Positions 1 to 9,938 of a stretch of 64,000 bases of DNA are shown piece by piece. Position numbers and translations under genes: made by a program. A model generated the notes under the pieces. That model was not told the DNA's origin and made no database searches. It saw only the letters and a program-made list of their open reading frames with translations. The stretch is from Filobasidium wieringae. Taxonomy: Eukaryota > Basidiomycota > Tremellomycetes > Filobasidiales > Filobasidiaceae. Numbering within the stretch: the first letter of the stretch is position 1; every line of letters starts with the position of its first letter. Where the stretch lies: NCBI GenBank assembly GCA_001600055.1, contig BCIV01000017.1, forward strand, positions 434,001 through 498,000, read 5' to 3'.

Positions 1-462
1 AGAGCCGAAACGAGATCTTGTAAGCGATGAGTTACGAGAACTCCTGCTCAATGCTGGGAGCAAGAACAATCTTTAATCACACGGCATTATGCGGTGACCG
101 GGTCTAATTATCGAATATCACATTGCTCGTGTTACAAGTCTGTAGCAGCAGGAATGGCCTGGGTGGGAAATCTGCCTCATAAGCCATCATTAGCTTTGGC
201 AATAAATGCTCGTGACCGTCCCATCCTTCACGCTTTTCCCGAGAGGTACTGTACAAATTAGGTAGCTGCTGTCTTGTATCAACATCAGATTTATGTTCAC
301 GGAAAATCACGCACTGACCCGCAGCAAGCTGGAAAAAGTGGACCATCATTGAATGGCATGGCGATGTACGCGTCAAGCCTGAGTTGCCGTTGAAGGGATA
401 CGTCATCTATTGTTATTCAGTGATAAGCATAATAGAGCATCACTACTACAAGGTAACATACC
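1..462. other. Unassigned sequence left of the inverted LTR
   Basis: No recognisable protein domain was found on either strand. A 100-codon open frame on the minus strand (406 to 104) has no features I recognise and looks like chance. The stretch just left of the LTR contains a TGTTATTCAGTGATAAG-like string near 411-427 that partly repeats the end of the adjacent LTR, so a second, diverged LTR fragment may begin here. If the LTR at 463-636 belongs to a minus-strand element, this stretch would be its 5' leader, but I could not find a gag frame to confirm that. Confidence 0.35.
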
Positions 463-636
463 TGTTGTGATTCAGTGATAAATATCAATCACATCAGGAA
501 AACTAAAGTAAGGTAGTACAGAAGGTGAAGATGACTTGTACGGGAGAGCGTCAGAGAGAGGGAGGATGCGCGCAAGAGGGAAGGTGTCACATGACACTAG
601 GCTGAGGTTGCATAGCACAATAGCGCATATCCAACA
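463..636 (-). repeat. LTR of the copia family, inverted copy
   Basis: This 174-bp segment is the exact reverse complement of 4852-5025; comparing the two base by base I found no difference. Read on the minus strand it starts TGTTGGATATGCGC and ends AATCACAACA, the TG...CA form of an LTR. It is joined on its right directly to gag-like coding sequence of the plus-strand element, and on its left to unassigned DNA. It lacks a matching 5-bp target duplication (left flank ATACC, right flank CTCTG), so it is not a clean solo LTR insertion. It could be the 5' LTR of an opposite-strand nested copy or the scar of an inversion. Confidence 0.85.
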
Positions 637-1684
637 CTCTGTGCTCTTCCTTTGTCTTACTCTCCTACTGTCCAGTCTCTGTACCAGCAACCTGGCATCA
701 CCTCGGAAGATGTGTTTGGTTCTGTCAAGACTGTGGTCCCATTGTACTGCCTTGTTTAAATCTGCTGGATCTAACAGCAGCAACAAGAACCAGAACCAGA
801 ACACTGGTCAGCGTCAAGGACAAGGAAAGAAGCAACAAGGTCAAGATCAAAGTCAAGGCAATCAAGACGGCAAGTGGTGCCATATCCACCAGTCCAACTT
901 GCATGATATCAAGGAGTGCCATACTGTCATTGAGATGTTTGGCTCCAAAGCCAACACTGCTTCTGCCCCTGCTGCCAACTCTGTTACACCTGTCTTGTCT
1001 TCCGTTTCTTCTGCCACTGGTCAGGCTGCTTTTGCATCTGCCCTGATTGTCAAGACTGCCAGTCCCTGTCGGGACTCCTACCACATTGACTCGGGTGCAT
1101 CAGAACATATGGATCACACCGCTCACAGGTTCTTGACCAAGTTTGCAGACCGCAGACCTGTCACTGTGGGAGGTGGCCGTGTCNTCTGGTCCACTCATGT
1201 NGGCAAGGTCAAGATCTCTGACAGCATTGTCCTGAACAATGTCCTCCTCATCCCTGATCTGGGATGCAACCTCATNTCTGTCCCCCGGCTGCTCCAGTCA
1301 GGGTATTCTGTCAACTTCAGCAAGTCNGCTTGCATACTCGGTCTCACAGCCGGCAACAGTTCTACCTCCGCCATGGCTACAGCTCCCTACACCAATGGAC
1401 TGTACACTCTCGAGGCAAGCTACCATCCTCCTTCCTCCGGCTCAGCCTATGCAGCCCGCTCAGTTGCTGACCAACTCACCTACTGGCATCACAGATTGGG
1501 TCACCTCAATTTCCGTGAAGTAGTGAGGATGGGCAACGAGGGTCTGTTGGGCAAGGAGTGGAAGGATGTATCTAGTTCGACCTTGGCTTATGCACAATGG
1601 GAAGACTGCATCATGGGCAAGGGTCACCGTCTGCCTTCCCATATTGTCACGGAAAGGACCATCATGCCTGATGAACTGGTTCAT
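637..1684 (+). pseudogene. copia gag-protease-preintegrase fragment
   Basis: The N-terminal gag portion is missing because the inverted LTR abuts it. A gag-like frame runs from 640 to a stop near 757; coding then continues in another frame through a Ser/Asn/Gln-rich stretch and a degenerate zinc-knuckle-like CHIHQSNLHDIKECH block. The aspartic protease triad appears as DSGASEHM. The gag-pre-integrase segment ends with WHHRLGHLNFREVVRM, but the usual CxxC partner reads QWEDC, so one zinc-binding Cys appears lost. The fragment contains four ambiguous bases (1184, 1201, 1276, 1327). The open frame that starts at 536 includes LTR sequence and should not be taken as a real N-terminus. Confidence 0.8.
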
Positions 1685-2150
1685 CTTGCAATTTGCAATG
1701 ATTTGACATCATTGGCAATAAGCCATATGGATGACATATGGATTGGCAATCTCAAACACAAAGGGAATCATGAAATATAAACAACATACCATGAAACACA
1801 GGGGTAGCACAGCAATCACGTACTTGTGATCAATCACGTGATTAGGTTGGCACAGCTCATCAAACTCGTACTACTTTACGGACAGTCCCACATTGGTCCC
1901 ACAAGGGTCCCACTGGTTGCACATGATACATGTGAACTGTTAACAGGGTGGTCATCTATCCCTTGATGGAGTCCGAGATCCCGTACTCAATTACCGAATG
2001 CCGAGATGGCACCACATGGTACCAGGTTCTCTGATACATATATATAGGAGGACACTTCGACCTCTACTTCTGTCCTCACTTTACTTTACTTGTAATAATC
2101 AATGACTTCAATGACTATTTGACATTAGATTCATTCACCAAATTACAACA
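1685..2150. mobile_element. 466-bp insertion (probable solo LTR) inside copia integrase
   Basis: GTTCAT occurs at 1679-1684 and again at 2151-2156, flanking foreign non-coding DNA. Removing one copy plus the insert joins ...DELVH to ADMWGPA, the expected start of the integrase core, so the boundaries are supported by the protein reading. The insert has a TATA-like run (ATATATATAGG near 2037-2048) followed by a pyrimidine-rich stretch and ends TTACAACA, features usual for an LTR promoter. It also carries CAATCACGTGATT near 1835. It lacks an obvious TG start exactly at the left junction, so a non-LTR MITE-like element is an alternative. Confidence 0.75.
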
Positions 2151-2823
2151 GTTCATGCTGACATGTGGGGTCCTGCCCGTACAGCTTCTCATGGTGGCAA
2201 TAAGTACTTCTTGACCTGCTATAAAGACCATACCAAGCATGTCAGGATCTACTGCATGAAAGCCAAGTCAGAAGCCTTGCAAAAGCTCAACGAGTACTTG
2301 CACTGGTCCAGAACCATTGCAAGACCACCTCAAGCGGATCCGTACAGACAATGGAGCCAAGTTCACCTCTCAAGTGTTCCAGAAACTGCTTGCAGAGAAC
2401 GGCATACTGGCCAACAAGGTCCCTCCTGATGCTCACTCTCAGAACGGCAGAGTTGAGCGAGCTCATCTGACCATCCTGAATGCTGTCCGTACTCTTCTTA
2501 CCAACACCAGCTTGCCGCTCACTTTCTGGGCAGAAGCTGCTTCTTATTCAGTACATGTGCGCAACAGAGTTTCTGATGCAAGAACAAGACAGATCCCTTA
2601 CACTGTTTGGTCTGGTCGTGAAGTCAACCATCAGCACATCCGTCCGTTTGGCTGTGACATCTATGTCCGTGATCATACTCAGACCAACAAGCTTGAACCC
2701 CAGTTCAAGAAGGGTATCCTGATGGGCTGGGCTGAGGACAGTGAACACACCATCAAGTCCTATGATCCTGCCAACAAGACTTTCAACTATTCCCGTGATG
2801 TCATCTTTGCCCTACCTGATTGA
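2151..2823 (+). pseudogene. copia integrase core fragment
   Basis: Reading resumes after the insert with DMWGPARTASHGGNKYF, then shifts frame near 2330 and continues to the TGA at 2821. The three catalytic acids of the DDE integrase core are visible: D in DMWGP, D in RTDNGAKF and E in NGRVERAH. The downstream PIPYTVWSG-like block and FGCDIYV belong to the conserved C-terminal integrase region of copia elements. The frameshift within the core and the in-frame TGA before the RT segment mean no continuous polyprotein can be made. Confidence 0.8.
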
Positions 2824-4807
2824 GGGGGGATACAGAAAAACCATCATCATCTATCACTGGGGTCAAGTTGAATAACACCAAGAACAGCACCAAGGACAAG
2901 ATCTCTTCACGGAGCAGGTATGCTCCGCTAGCAGACTTATCTGATCAAGAAGAAGACCGTCTGGATACTCCTCCGCAGACTCCAGTGCTTGCTCCCGTTC
3001 CAGATCATCAACAGCAACTGCCTTGTCCACAGCGGGTGACTCCTCCTGCAAGACGCAGAGAGCCTAGGTACAGGAGATCACCTTCACCTGATCCGCTGGA
3101 CAACCACTCCGACTCTGACTTGGAAGCGATCCCTCAGCAAGTGGGAGTCTATTGCCGTCAACCCCATCAAGCAGCAGATGACTCTGACAGCTCTGACAGC
3201 TCTGACAGCTCTAAAGATCCTCTCGCTATGATGGCCATGGCATTCCTAGCCGATCACCAATCCCAGGTCATACAGAGAGGCACGTACCTCTGGCCAGTAG
3301 GAGCACTGGAAGATAGCCATGCACGATGAGCTAAGTAAGATGGACAAGTACCGAGTTTTTGAGATCACTCCCCGTCTGCCTTCCATGCATGTGCTCAGAG
3401 CACGCTGGGTCTACATCAGGAAGATAGACGGCATCACTGGTAAGGTTGCAGCATACAAGGCCCGCTGGGTAGCCAAAGGCTACGCACAGATCAAAGGGCT
3501 TCACTTCAATGACATCCATGCTTCCGTTGTGCACAAAGACTCCATTCGTGTCTTCCTCACTTGACATGGAGTGTGATCAGGTCGACATCAAGGCCGCTTT
3601 CCTGAATGGAGAGCTAGAGGAGACCATCTTCATGGAACCACCTGAAGGTAGTGACATTCCTCACGGCAAGGTCATCCGGCTCAGGAAGTCTCTCTATGGT
3701 TTACGTCAGTCTCCCCGCTGTTTCAACCAGTCCTTTGACAAGTGGATGAAGTCAGAAGGCTTCACTCCTACTCGAGCAGATCCCTGTCTTTACATCTACA
3801 AGCAGGACAAGGTGACCATGCTTGTTTCTGGCCATGTTGATGACCAGCTCATTGCATGCAATGACAGACTGGCTCTCAATGCCTTCAAGAAGCGGCTCAA
3901 TGCACAGTTTGAGTGTACAGACAATGGACCCGTCAACTACTTCCTTGGTTTCAATGTCATCCGTGACAGACAAGCTAGACGGCTAGACATCTCCCAGGAG
4001 CACTATGTGGAAGCTCTTCTTGAGCGGTTTGACATGACTAACTGCAACCCAGTCAGGACACCACTTCCTGCGTCATTCAAGCCAGTCTCCGCTACAGATG
4101 AGGAACATGCAGCGGCAAAGGATTTGGACTTTCCTGGACTTGCTGGATCCGTCCTCTACTTGTCCACCATCATCCGGCCAGATATTGCCTTTGCTGCAGG
4201 TCTGCTTGCCCGCTACATTAGCAAATGGTCCACAGAACACTACCAGGCCGCAAAACATCTTCTCAGGTACTTGCGAGGTACTTCTGACCTCTGCCTATCC
4301 TATGACTCTGATTCCGGCAAGCGGATCATCCTTGGCTATGACAATGCCAACTGGGGCTGGTGTCAAGACACCCGCAGGTCCACCACTAGCTACCTGTTCA
4401 AGACTTTTGGAGGTCTCACTTCATGGAGAGCAAGATGGCAGCCTACAGTGTCTCTTTCCACTGCAGAAGCGGAATATATGTCCTCTGCAAATGCAGCCAA
4501 ACAGGCATCCTGGCTACGTCTTCTACTTGAAGACCTTGGCTTCCCTCAGAGTGACTCGATCATTCTCTACAATGACAACATGGGTGCCATCCTGCTATTA
4601 CAAAACCCTGTTCACCATGGCAGGTCAAAGCATATCTCCTTGCATCACCACTGCTTACGGGAGCAAGTGGGAGACAAGTCAATTGAACTTGTGCATGTTC
4701 CATCCCAGCAGAACCAAGCAGACATGTTCACCAAGTCACTCTCTGCTGACATGTTCCTGGACTTGCGGAATGCCATTGGATTGAGGAACCAGCCGCTCAT
4801 CAAGTGA
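2824..4807 (+). pseudogene. copia reverse transcriptase / RNase H fragment
   Basis: After a low-complexity Ser/Asp linker (2870-3290), the RT starts near 3319 (ELSKMDKYRVFE, ARWVYIRK, YKARWVAKGYAQ). A frameshift with loss of several codons near 3560 follows, then QVDIKAAFLNGEL, YGLRQSPRCFNQ and the catalytic loop. The loop reads HVDD instead of the family's YVDD. The RNase H region reads YDNANWG where copia elements usually have DADWAG, so a catalytic Asp seems changed to Asn. The conserved tail (ISLHHHCLREQV, QNQADMFTKSL) is complete and ends with TGA at 4805-4807, 44 bp before the 3' LTR. Confidence 0.88.
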
Positions 4808-4851
4808 AGTCCACATCACCTTGCCACTTCAGCGTATCGGTTGAGTGGGAG

Positions 4852-5025
4852 TGTTGGATATGCGCTATTGTGCTATGCAACCTCAGCCTAGTGTCATGTG
4901 ACACCTTCCCTCTTGCGCGCATCCTCCCTCTCTCTGACGCTCTCCCGTACAAGTCATCTTCACCTTCTGTACTACCTTACTTTAGTTTTCCTGATGTGAT
5001 TGATATTTATCACTGAATCACAACA
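4852..5025 (+). repeat. 3' LTR of the copia element
   Basis: It starts TGTTGGATATGCGC right after a polypurine tract (GAGTGGGAG, 4843-4851) and ends AATCACAACA; it is followed by CTCTG and then hAT coding sequence. It is an exact inverted match of 463-636. At 174 bp it is short but within the range of fungal copia LTRs. The absolute identity of the two LTRs contrasts with the decayed coding region between them, which argues that they are not the original pair of one old element. Confidence 0.92.
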
Positions 5026-8000
5026 CTCTGCCTCTTTGAGCTCCTCTTTGAACTCGATAGCCCCAAGGAGATTGCCAAACTCCTTGTCCGGAACCTGAGA
5101 AGTCCAGGTGAGTCTAGGTATTTAGACATGTTGAATGGAACACAAACAGCAGACATGCCGTTTTTCCAGCCTTCTCCTTGGGTTCACCATTGACATACAT
5201 CTCCTTGTACTCCTTCTCCCAAAGAGCACGGGCTATGTTCTTAGCCTGGGTGATCCAGTCAGCCTCCCAACCCTGCTTGACAAGGTATGCGACTCGATAA
5301 CCCGGGTGCAAGACTATAAAGTTTAACCAGTTCAGCCGTCTGAACACCTCAATACAAGATGAACTTACGCAATGCCGTCCGATACAGAGCGCTCTCATCC
5401 GTCTTCAAGTAGTATTTGTCTAAGACAGCTATACCCCTCATGAGCCCACGCTTGACCGCTTTGGACGTCTGCTCCAAGTCCCTCGTTGTGCTCAACAACT
5501 TGTGAAGCGCATCCATTATTGGAATAACACTTGCAACCGTTGTGAAGTCGGACTTCGCTTCTGCTCTCACCGAGAGATGCCGGGTAGCAGAATCAAACAT
5601 CTACAGGCGTTTGAACATGATCAGGACTAATCAAACACTTAACCGTCTATAATTCGGCAACTTACCTTCAAGATCGGCACAAGTTCTTCAATAACTGTGA
5701 TCCCGCCTGCCATCAGCCGTTCACCTCGAGAATAGTCTGGGCCGACACCAGTCATCAATTGCTTGCTAGTTGTAGCGTCAAACAATAATAGGGTCTCAGT
5801 AAACTGGCCTTGCTAGGGGTTCAAACCCAATGGACGTACATAGCGACCTCAGCCTCCACAACCGCTTGTAGACATTTAAAGGTGGAATTCCACCTCGTTT
5901 GAACATTGATCGGAATCGTGTACGTCCCCTCAGGCAAGGTGCCGTCATCCTTGGCAGCTGACACAACATCAACCCATCTGCGCCTGAGATTGCCTCGGTA
6001 CTTGAGACGTTTGGCAAGCAGACGACACTGTTGGGAGTGTGAACAGGTTAGACATCTCAGATGGATTGCACTTCTAGATAACATAACTTACTTTACTCAG
6101 GATTGACGCCGACCTCTTCTGCTGATCAAGCACGCTCATGGTATTCTTGTCCAAGCCAGCAGGAAACACAGTCAGAGGGAGAAAACAAGGATCTCCTGAT
6201 CAGGAAACACCTCATCAGGACTGAACGTTGATTCATCATCCGAATCCCCCTCCTGCTGAGAGCCGTTGAAGACATCCTGTTTGGCTGTATCGAACACAAT
6301 CTCTTTGAGTTCAGACCACTAGGACCCAGTGGATCCCTCAATGATTGCCTGTAGTTGAAAGAGAGGAAAACAGAGACGTTCAGAACTTCAGAAACACATC
6401 CGCCATGTGTTCTCCAGTGTGAGGTTCAGAAGTGCTGATAGTAGACCGAACGCGAGCAGAAGTAGTCAGTAAAGTTTGGTATAAGGTTGGAGTCTATGAT
6501 TTCTGGACGTTCAGCCGTCCCAAAAACTTTTGGACTCACTAGATGAAGTCAAGCATAGCCTGACAATTCTGGATCTCAACGCCAATCACAGGGGCCCTGC
6601 TTGTTCAGTTGGCTATCACATCAATGAAATATTTACTGCCCTTGTCCGTCCTGCCATCCAGCAAGATGTGAATCGCCAAATGAGTCGCTTGAAGAGTCGT
6701 CTACAACATCTTGAAGTTCACCTTCTCAGTTAACTCCAAATCCCTCTTCAGCTGTCGTCTAGACGGCAAGACATCGCCCATTGCCGGAAATAGTACCGTG
6801 AACATCTCCTTAAACTGGACAACCGGACATTTAAAGGCGTTCAACCTCATTAGACAACCAGATTCATCAAATTTGCCAGTTGTATCATAACTGACTCCAA
6901 CCTGATTGACGACTCTGAACGGATGGTGGTTCCTTATCACCCACCTCAGAACTGTGTTTTGATTCTTGGCCAGACGTAGTTGAACCGAATCGGCAATTGC
7001 TGCCGTATTGGGTTGCAGAAGGGTCTGACTTGTGTCGATAATTGCTGGATATTTCTCTACATGATATGCAACAGTGGATCCACTCTCTGCATTCTTCGCC
7101 TTCTTGTAGCAGTGTCACGTTGGGCAATGTCTAGGACGAGGATTTATCAGCAAATTGTGAGACTAGGCGTTCAGACGGTATTAGATGTCTAGACTACTTA
7201 CTTGCAGTCCCAACGCCACAACTTCTTGATCGTCCCTTTACTTGAAGCCTTGAGCTCTTTGTCAGTAGCTAGACAAGGCCATTTCATTTCCCTGTTGTAC
7301 TTGTTAGCACGGCCATTGTCATAGTGCGCTGCAAGCCACAAATCCATGAATTTCTGCTGATCTTTGCGACTTGCAGTACGTTTAGGTATCAGGTGGTTGG
7401 CTAGACGGCTGGGAGCTAGATTCAAACGTGAGAGAACGTTGGGTGCAGCTAACCATCAAACGTACTGGCTTTTGTGTGTTCATCAAGCTCCAGATCATCA
7501 TCATTTTCTCCTTCAACGGCGTCCTCAACCACCTTAGCAGAACCAGATGCAGCCGGCTGTTTGACCTTGTCTACCGGTTCAATCTCATCTGGCTGCTCAG
7601 GCGGCGCAGCTATCTCAATCTCCTCTTCCATTTCCACCGCTTCAATTTCCTCTTCAACAGACTTCTTGGACTTCTTAATCTTCTTAGATGGTGTTGTTTT
7701 CGATTTTGCAGCGGTTTTCTTGGGTGATTTAGTAGGGGTTCGCTTAGGGGTCTTGGGGGTCAGAAGGTCTTGAGGGGTTGCTTTCTTATTACGTTTAGAT
7801 CTTTTAGAAGGGGTTTCTTTAACTGAGAGGGTGGTAGAGGGTGTAGTTGAATGTCTGAACGCTTCTTCAACTGCTACTGCTCTGAACTGCTAGACTTACG
7901 GCCGCCATCTGAATCGACAATCTCGACTTCATCTTCCTCATTGCTGTCAGGTTCAAGTACCCGTTTGCGCTTGGGTATACCCTCTATAGAATTCCAAGTA

Positions 8001-8188
8001 GGCCGGAGAGGGGTTACAGGCCAAGGAGGGGTTACAGGCCGTTGTTGAACAGCAGTGGATGCTGCAAGAATCCGGTATTCCTCATCCCGTTTAGCGTCTG
8101 CAGCCTGTTTGTTGATCAACGCTTGTTCAAGCTCAAGATTGGGGTCGATTCCGCTGTCAAGGCTGGTTTGACATGTGCTTCTGGACAT
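5026..8188 (-). pseudogene. hAT-like transposase remnant, interrupted
   Basis: Reading the minus strand from about 8188 there is an acidic N-terminal part, a possible BED-type region (7425-7198), WVIRNHHPFRVV (about 6940), PSRRQLKRDL, LDGRTDKGSKYF (about 6660), VQTRWNSTFKCLQ (about 5890), a block of FDSATRHLS, IPIMDALHKLL and VLDKYYLKTDES (5600-5390), then LHPGYRVAYL and WITQAKNIARALWEKEYKE (5320-5190). These blocks match the order in fungal hAT transposases. Several in-frame stops are present. The last exon-like piece (SQVPDKEFGNLLGAIEF, 5100-5050) stops at the copia LTR, so the C-terminal dimerisation domain is cut off, presumably displaced beyond the left end. Confidence 0.8.
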
Positions 8189-9040
8189 GTCAGACAGGTT
8201 AGGATACGTTTAGGTGTTTAGTCTGGAAGGTTTTGAGTGTATTACTAGATAGGTAGATAGGTAGATAGATAGACGATATCTTGAGAAGCCGTTTGAGTTG
8301 TCAGATCGCTTCTCAGGCCTGAGCCTTCATGACCTCTCGCTTAAACGCTTTCTCATGCTGTGCCTTTTCTGGAATTCAAGCTACCTTTCTAGATGATGGG
8401 CGATCACATCTTGATGGCGTTGAAAACATCTAGAATATTTCTGGTGGTTAGTGAGAGCGATATGTGAAATCTCATAAAATCCAGAGTAAATATGTCACGC
8501 TCACGCTCACGTTCAACCGCGTCTGACGCAAGTTTAATCACGTTCTCAAACGTGAACGTCTTGCTTAGAGGCCAACATTAGCCGCTGAAAGAGAGAGATG
8601 GTGAATGGTGAGATAAGCGATGACTACTACAAGCAGTAAGTGCTAGGTGCGAGCGAAGATATATGCTACTGCGAACGTGTACGTGTGAGAAAGCAAACAC
8701 CGCAGCTAGAATTAGACGTGTGAGCCAGCTAGCCGTCTAATTCTGCGCATTTGACGTCTACGTTCAGGCGTTTTGTTACAACCGCTACATCAAGACATCG
8801 CTCATGTAGAATCTCGCTCAACCAACCAAACTACAACCCCGTTTCGGTTCGATCCCGCTTCAACCGGATCCCAGAGAAAGCCGACCAAATCCACGTGTAC
8901 CACAGATTGTTCATACAACACGAAACACGATCTCCTATTCCGTCAACTAAGGCGGGTAACAAGATTATCGTCATTTATATGTGCCCCTGCTTTTTCCCCT
9001 GCGGTGAAAAATTGGCAAATAGTGGATTACAAAAAATTAA
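8189..9040. other. Gene-free stretch between hAT remnant and atp6 copy
   Basis: I see no supported gene. The segment holds a short GATAGGTA/GATA tetranucleotide run (about 8247-8275), runs of CACGCTCACGCTCACG and ACGTGAACGT-type words (about 8495-8560), and scattered AGACG/ACGTCTA words that could be hAT subterminal repeats. I could not find a paired terminal inverted repeat. The last 30 bp before 9051 are A-rich and may already be mitochondrial in origin. Confidence 0.4.
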
Positions 9041-9050
9041 AAATTAAAAT

Positions 9051-9364
9051 ATGATCAACGCATTCATTATTTGTTCGCCATTAGAACAATTCGAAGTTAC
9101 TAGCTTCATCGGGCTAAACGCCCCAATCCTAGGTCAATTTNACCTTTCATTAACTAACCTAGGTCTTTACTCAATTATCGTAGTATTTCTAGTTCGAGAT
9201 CTACACGTGATTGGAAATAACAACCACAAACTACTCCCATCAAAATGGAGTATTGCAATGGAAAGTGCTTACGCATCAATTCACGGTACGGTTCGAGATA
9301 ACATTGGATCAACAAACGAAATCTACCTACCTTTNGTTTACTCACTATTCTTCTTCATAGAATA
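9051..9364 (+). pseudogene. atp6: Nuclear copy of mitochondrial atp6 (NUMT), 5' fragment
   Basis: The translation starts MINAFIICSPLEQFEV and contains GLNAPILGQF, LSLTNLGLYSIIVVFLV, HVIGNNNHKLLPSKWSIAME and STNEIYLP followed by VYSLFFF. This is the N-terminal third of ATP synthase subunit a, a gene always mitochondrial in fungi. The copy stops after about 103 codons at the FFFI of the transmembrane region, where nuclear-looking sequence begins. It is flanked by transposon remnants, so it is an inserted fragment rather than a gene. VRDLHV replaces the hydrophobic residues expected after VVFLV, a likely mutation. Two ambiguous bases (9141, 9335) lie inside, which may reflect mixing of mitochondrial and nuclear reads. 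Confidence 0.88.
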
Positions 9365-9938
9365 AGGTGATCCACCTCGAACCACCAAAGAAGACAATTA
9401 CCCAGATTTGGTTGCCCCCTACAAGGTTCAACCGAATCCGTCAACAACCTACCGACTACTTCTCTATCCGGCTCGTTCTCTATTCTTGGTCCCAAACTAC
9501 AAAACAGGATTCAACCGGACCCAGCAAAAACAACTTAGACGACTCGTGGTGGTATCTCTCTCTTTTCCTTTGTTTGAGGTCTTGTTGTGTTTCCGTTCAG
9601 TATACATATAGTTAGGGACTGAATGGTCTATACAGAGTTGACCGAATTGTATAGAGGATTCAAGTCCAATATCACATTCTATTTACACCTACTGGATTAC
9701 CAATTCAAGATGTATTGTGGAGAGGTTACTCCAATAGGATCTTGCTAAGTTGTTCTCATACAACCATCGTTCTTCACCTTCTGAACCAACCGATTAGATC
9801 ATCGACCAATACTAATTTACTTGATTCAACCGACTTATAGATTTGAACCGAATCATCTATTCGGTTGAATAACTTGCCCACCGCTTAGAACCAACCGAGT
9901 TGCCATCAACTCAGTTCTTATTCCATTATCAAGATAAC
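9365..9938. other. Gene-free stretch with ACCGA-rich words
   Basis: No coding sequence could be supported. The segment is notable for repeated (C)AACCGA(A/T)T words on both strands, for example near 9428, 9508, 9634, 9788, 9827, 9845 and 9890. One short hairpin, AACCGAAT-CATCT-ATTCGGTT, lies near 9845-9867. It is probably decayed transposon DNA. Confidence 0.4.

Larger units (their letters stand above)
637..4851 (+). mobile_element. Ty1/copia retrotransposon internal region, degenerate
   Basis: The order of domains is gag, protease, integrase, reverse transcriptase, RNase H, which defines Ty1/copia (Pseudoviridae-type) elements. Visible marks are a gag remnant (VQSLYQQPGITSEDVFG in a shifted frame near 660), a Q/N/G-rich gag tail (about 770-870), the protease DSGASEH motif (about 1088), the pre-integrase WHHRLGH (about 1482), integrase DMWGP (2160), RTDNGA (2340) and the E of GRVERAH (2445), RT segments (3330-3970) and an RNase H/C-terminal segment ending at 4807. 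It is broken by an insertion, by stops (for example the TGA at 2821) and by frameshifts (near 757 and 3560). A polypurine tract, GAGTGGGAG, abuts the 3' LTR. Confidence 0.9.

Noticed and set aside
536..1780. A 414-codon plus-strand frame as an intact gag-protease gene
   Set aside because: Its first 30 codons are the inverted LTR and its last 30 lie in the 466-bp insert; only the middle is copia coding sequence.
4804..5016. Small protein matching a minus-strand frame at 472-804
   Set aside because: The match is the LTR read on both strands; both frames are non-coding LTR sequence.
7428..7773. Plus-strand Phe/Leu- and Ser-rich frames resembling membrane peptides
   Set aside because: They are the complement of the acidic Glu/Asp-rich N-terminal part of the hAT transposase.
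8640..9054. Plus-strand frames with Arg-rich peptides just before the atp6 copy
   Set aside because: They run through low-complexity non-coding sequence into the A-rich mitochondrial junction and show no conserved residues.
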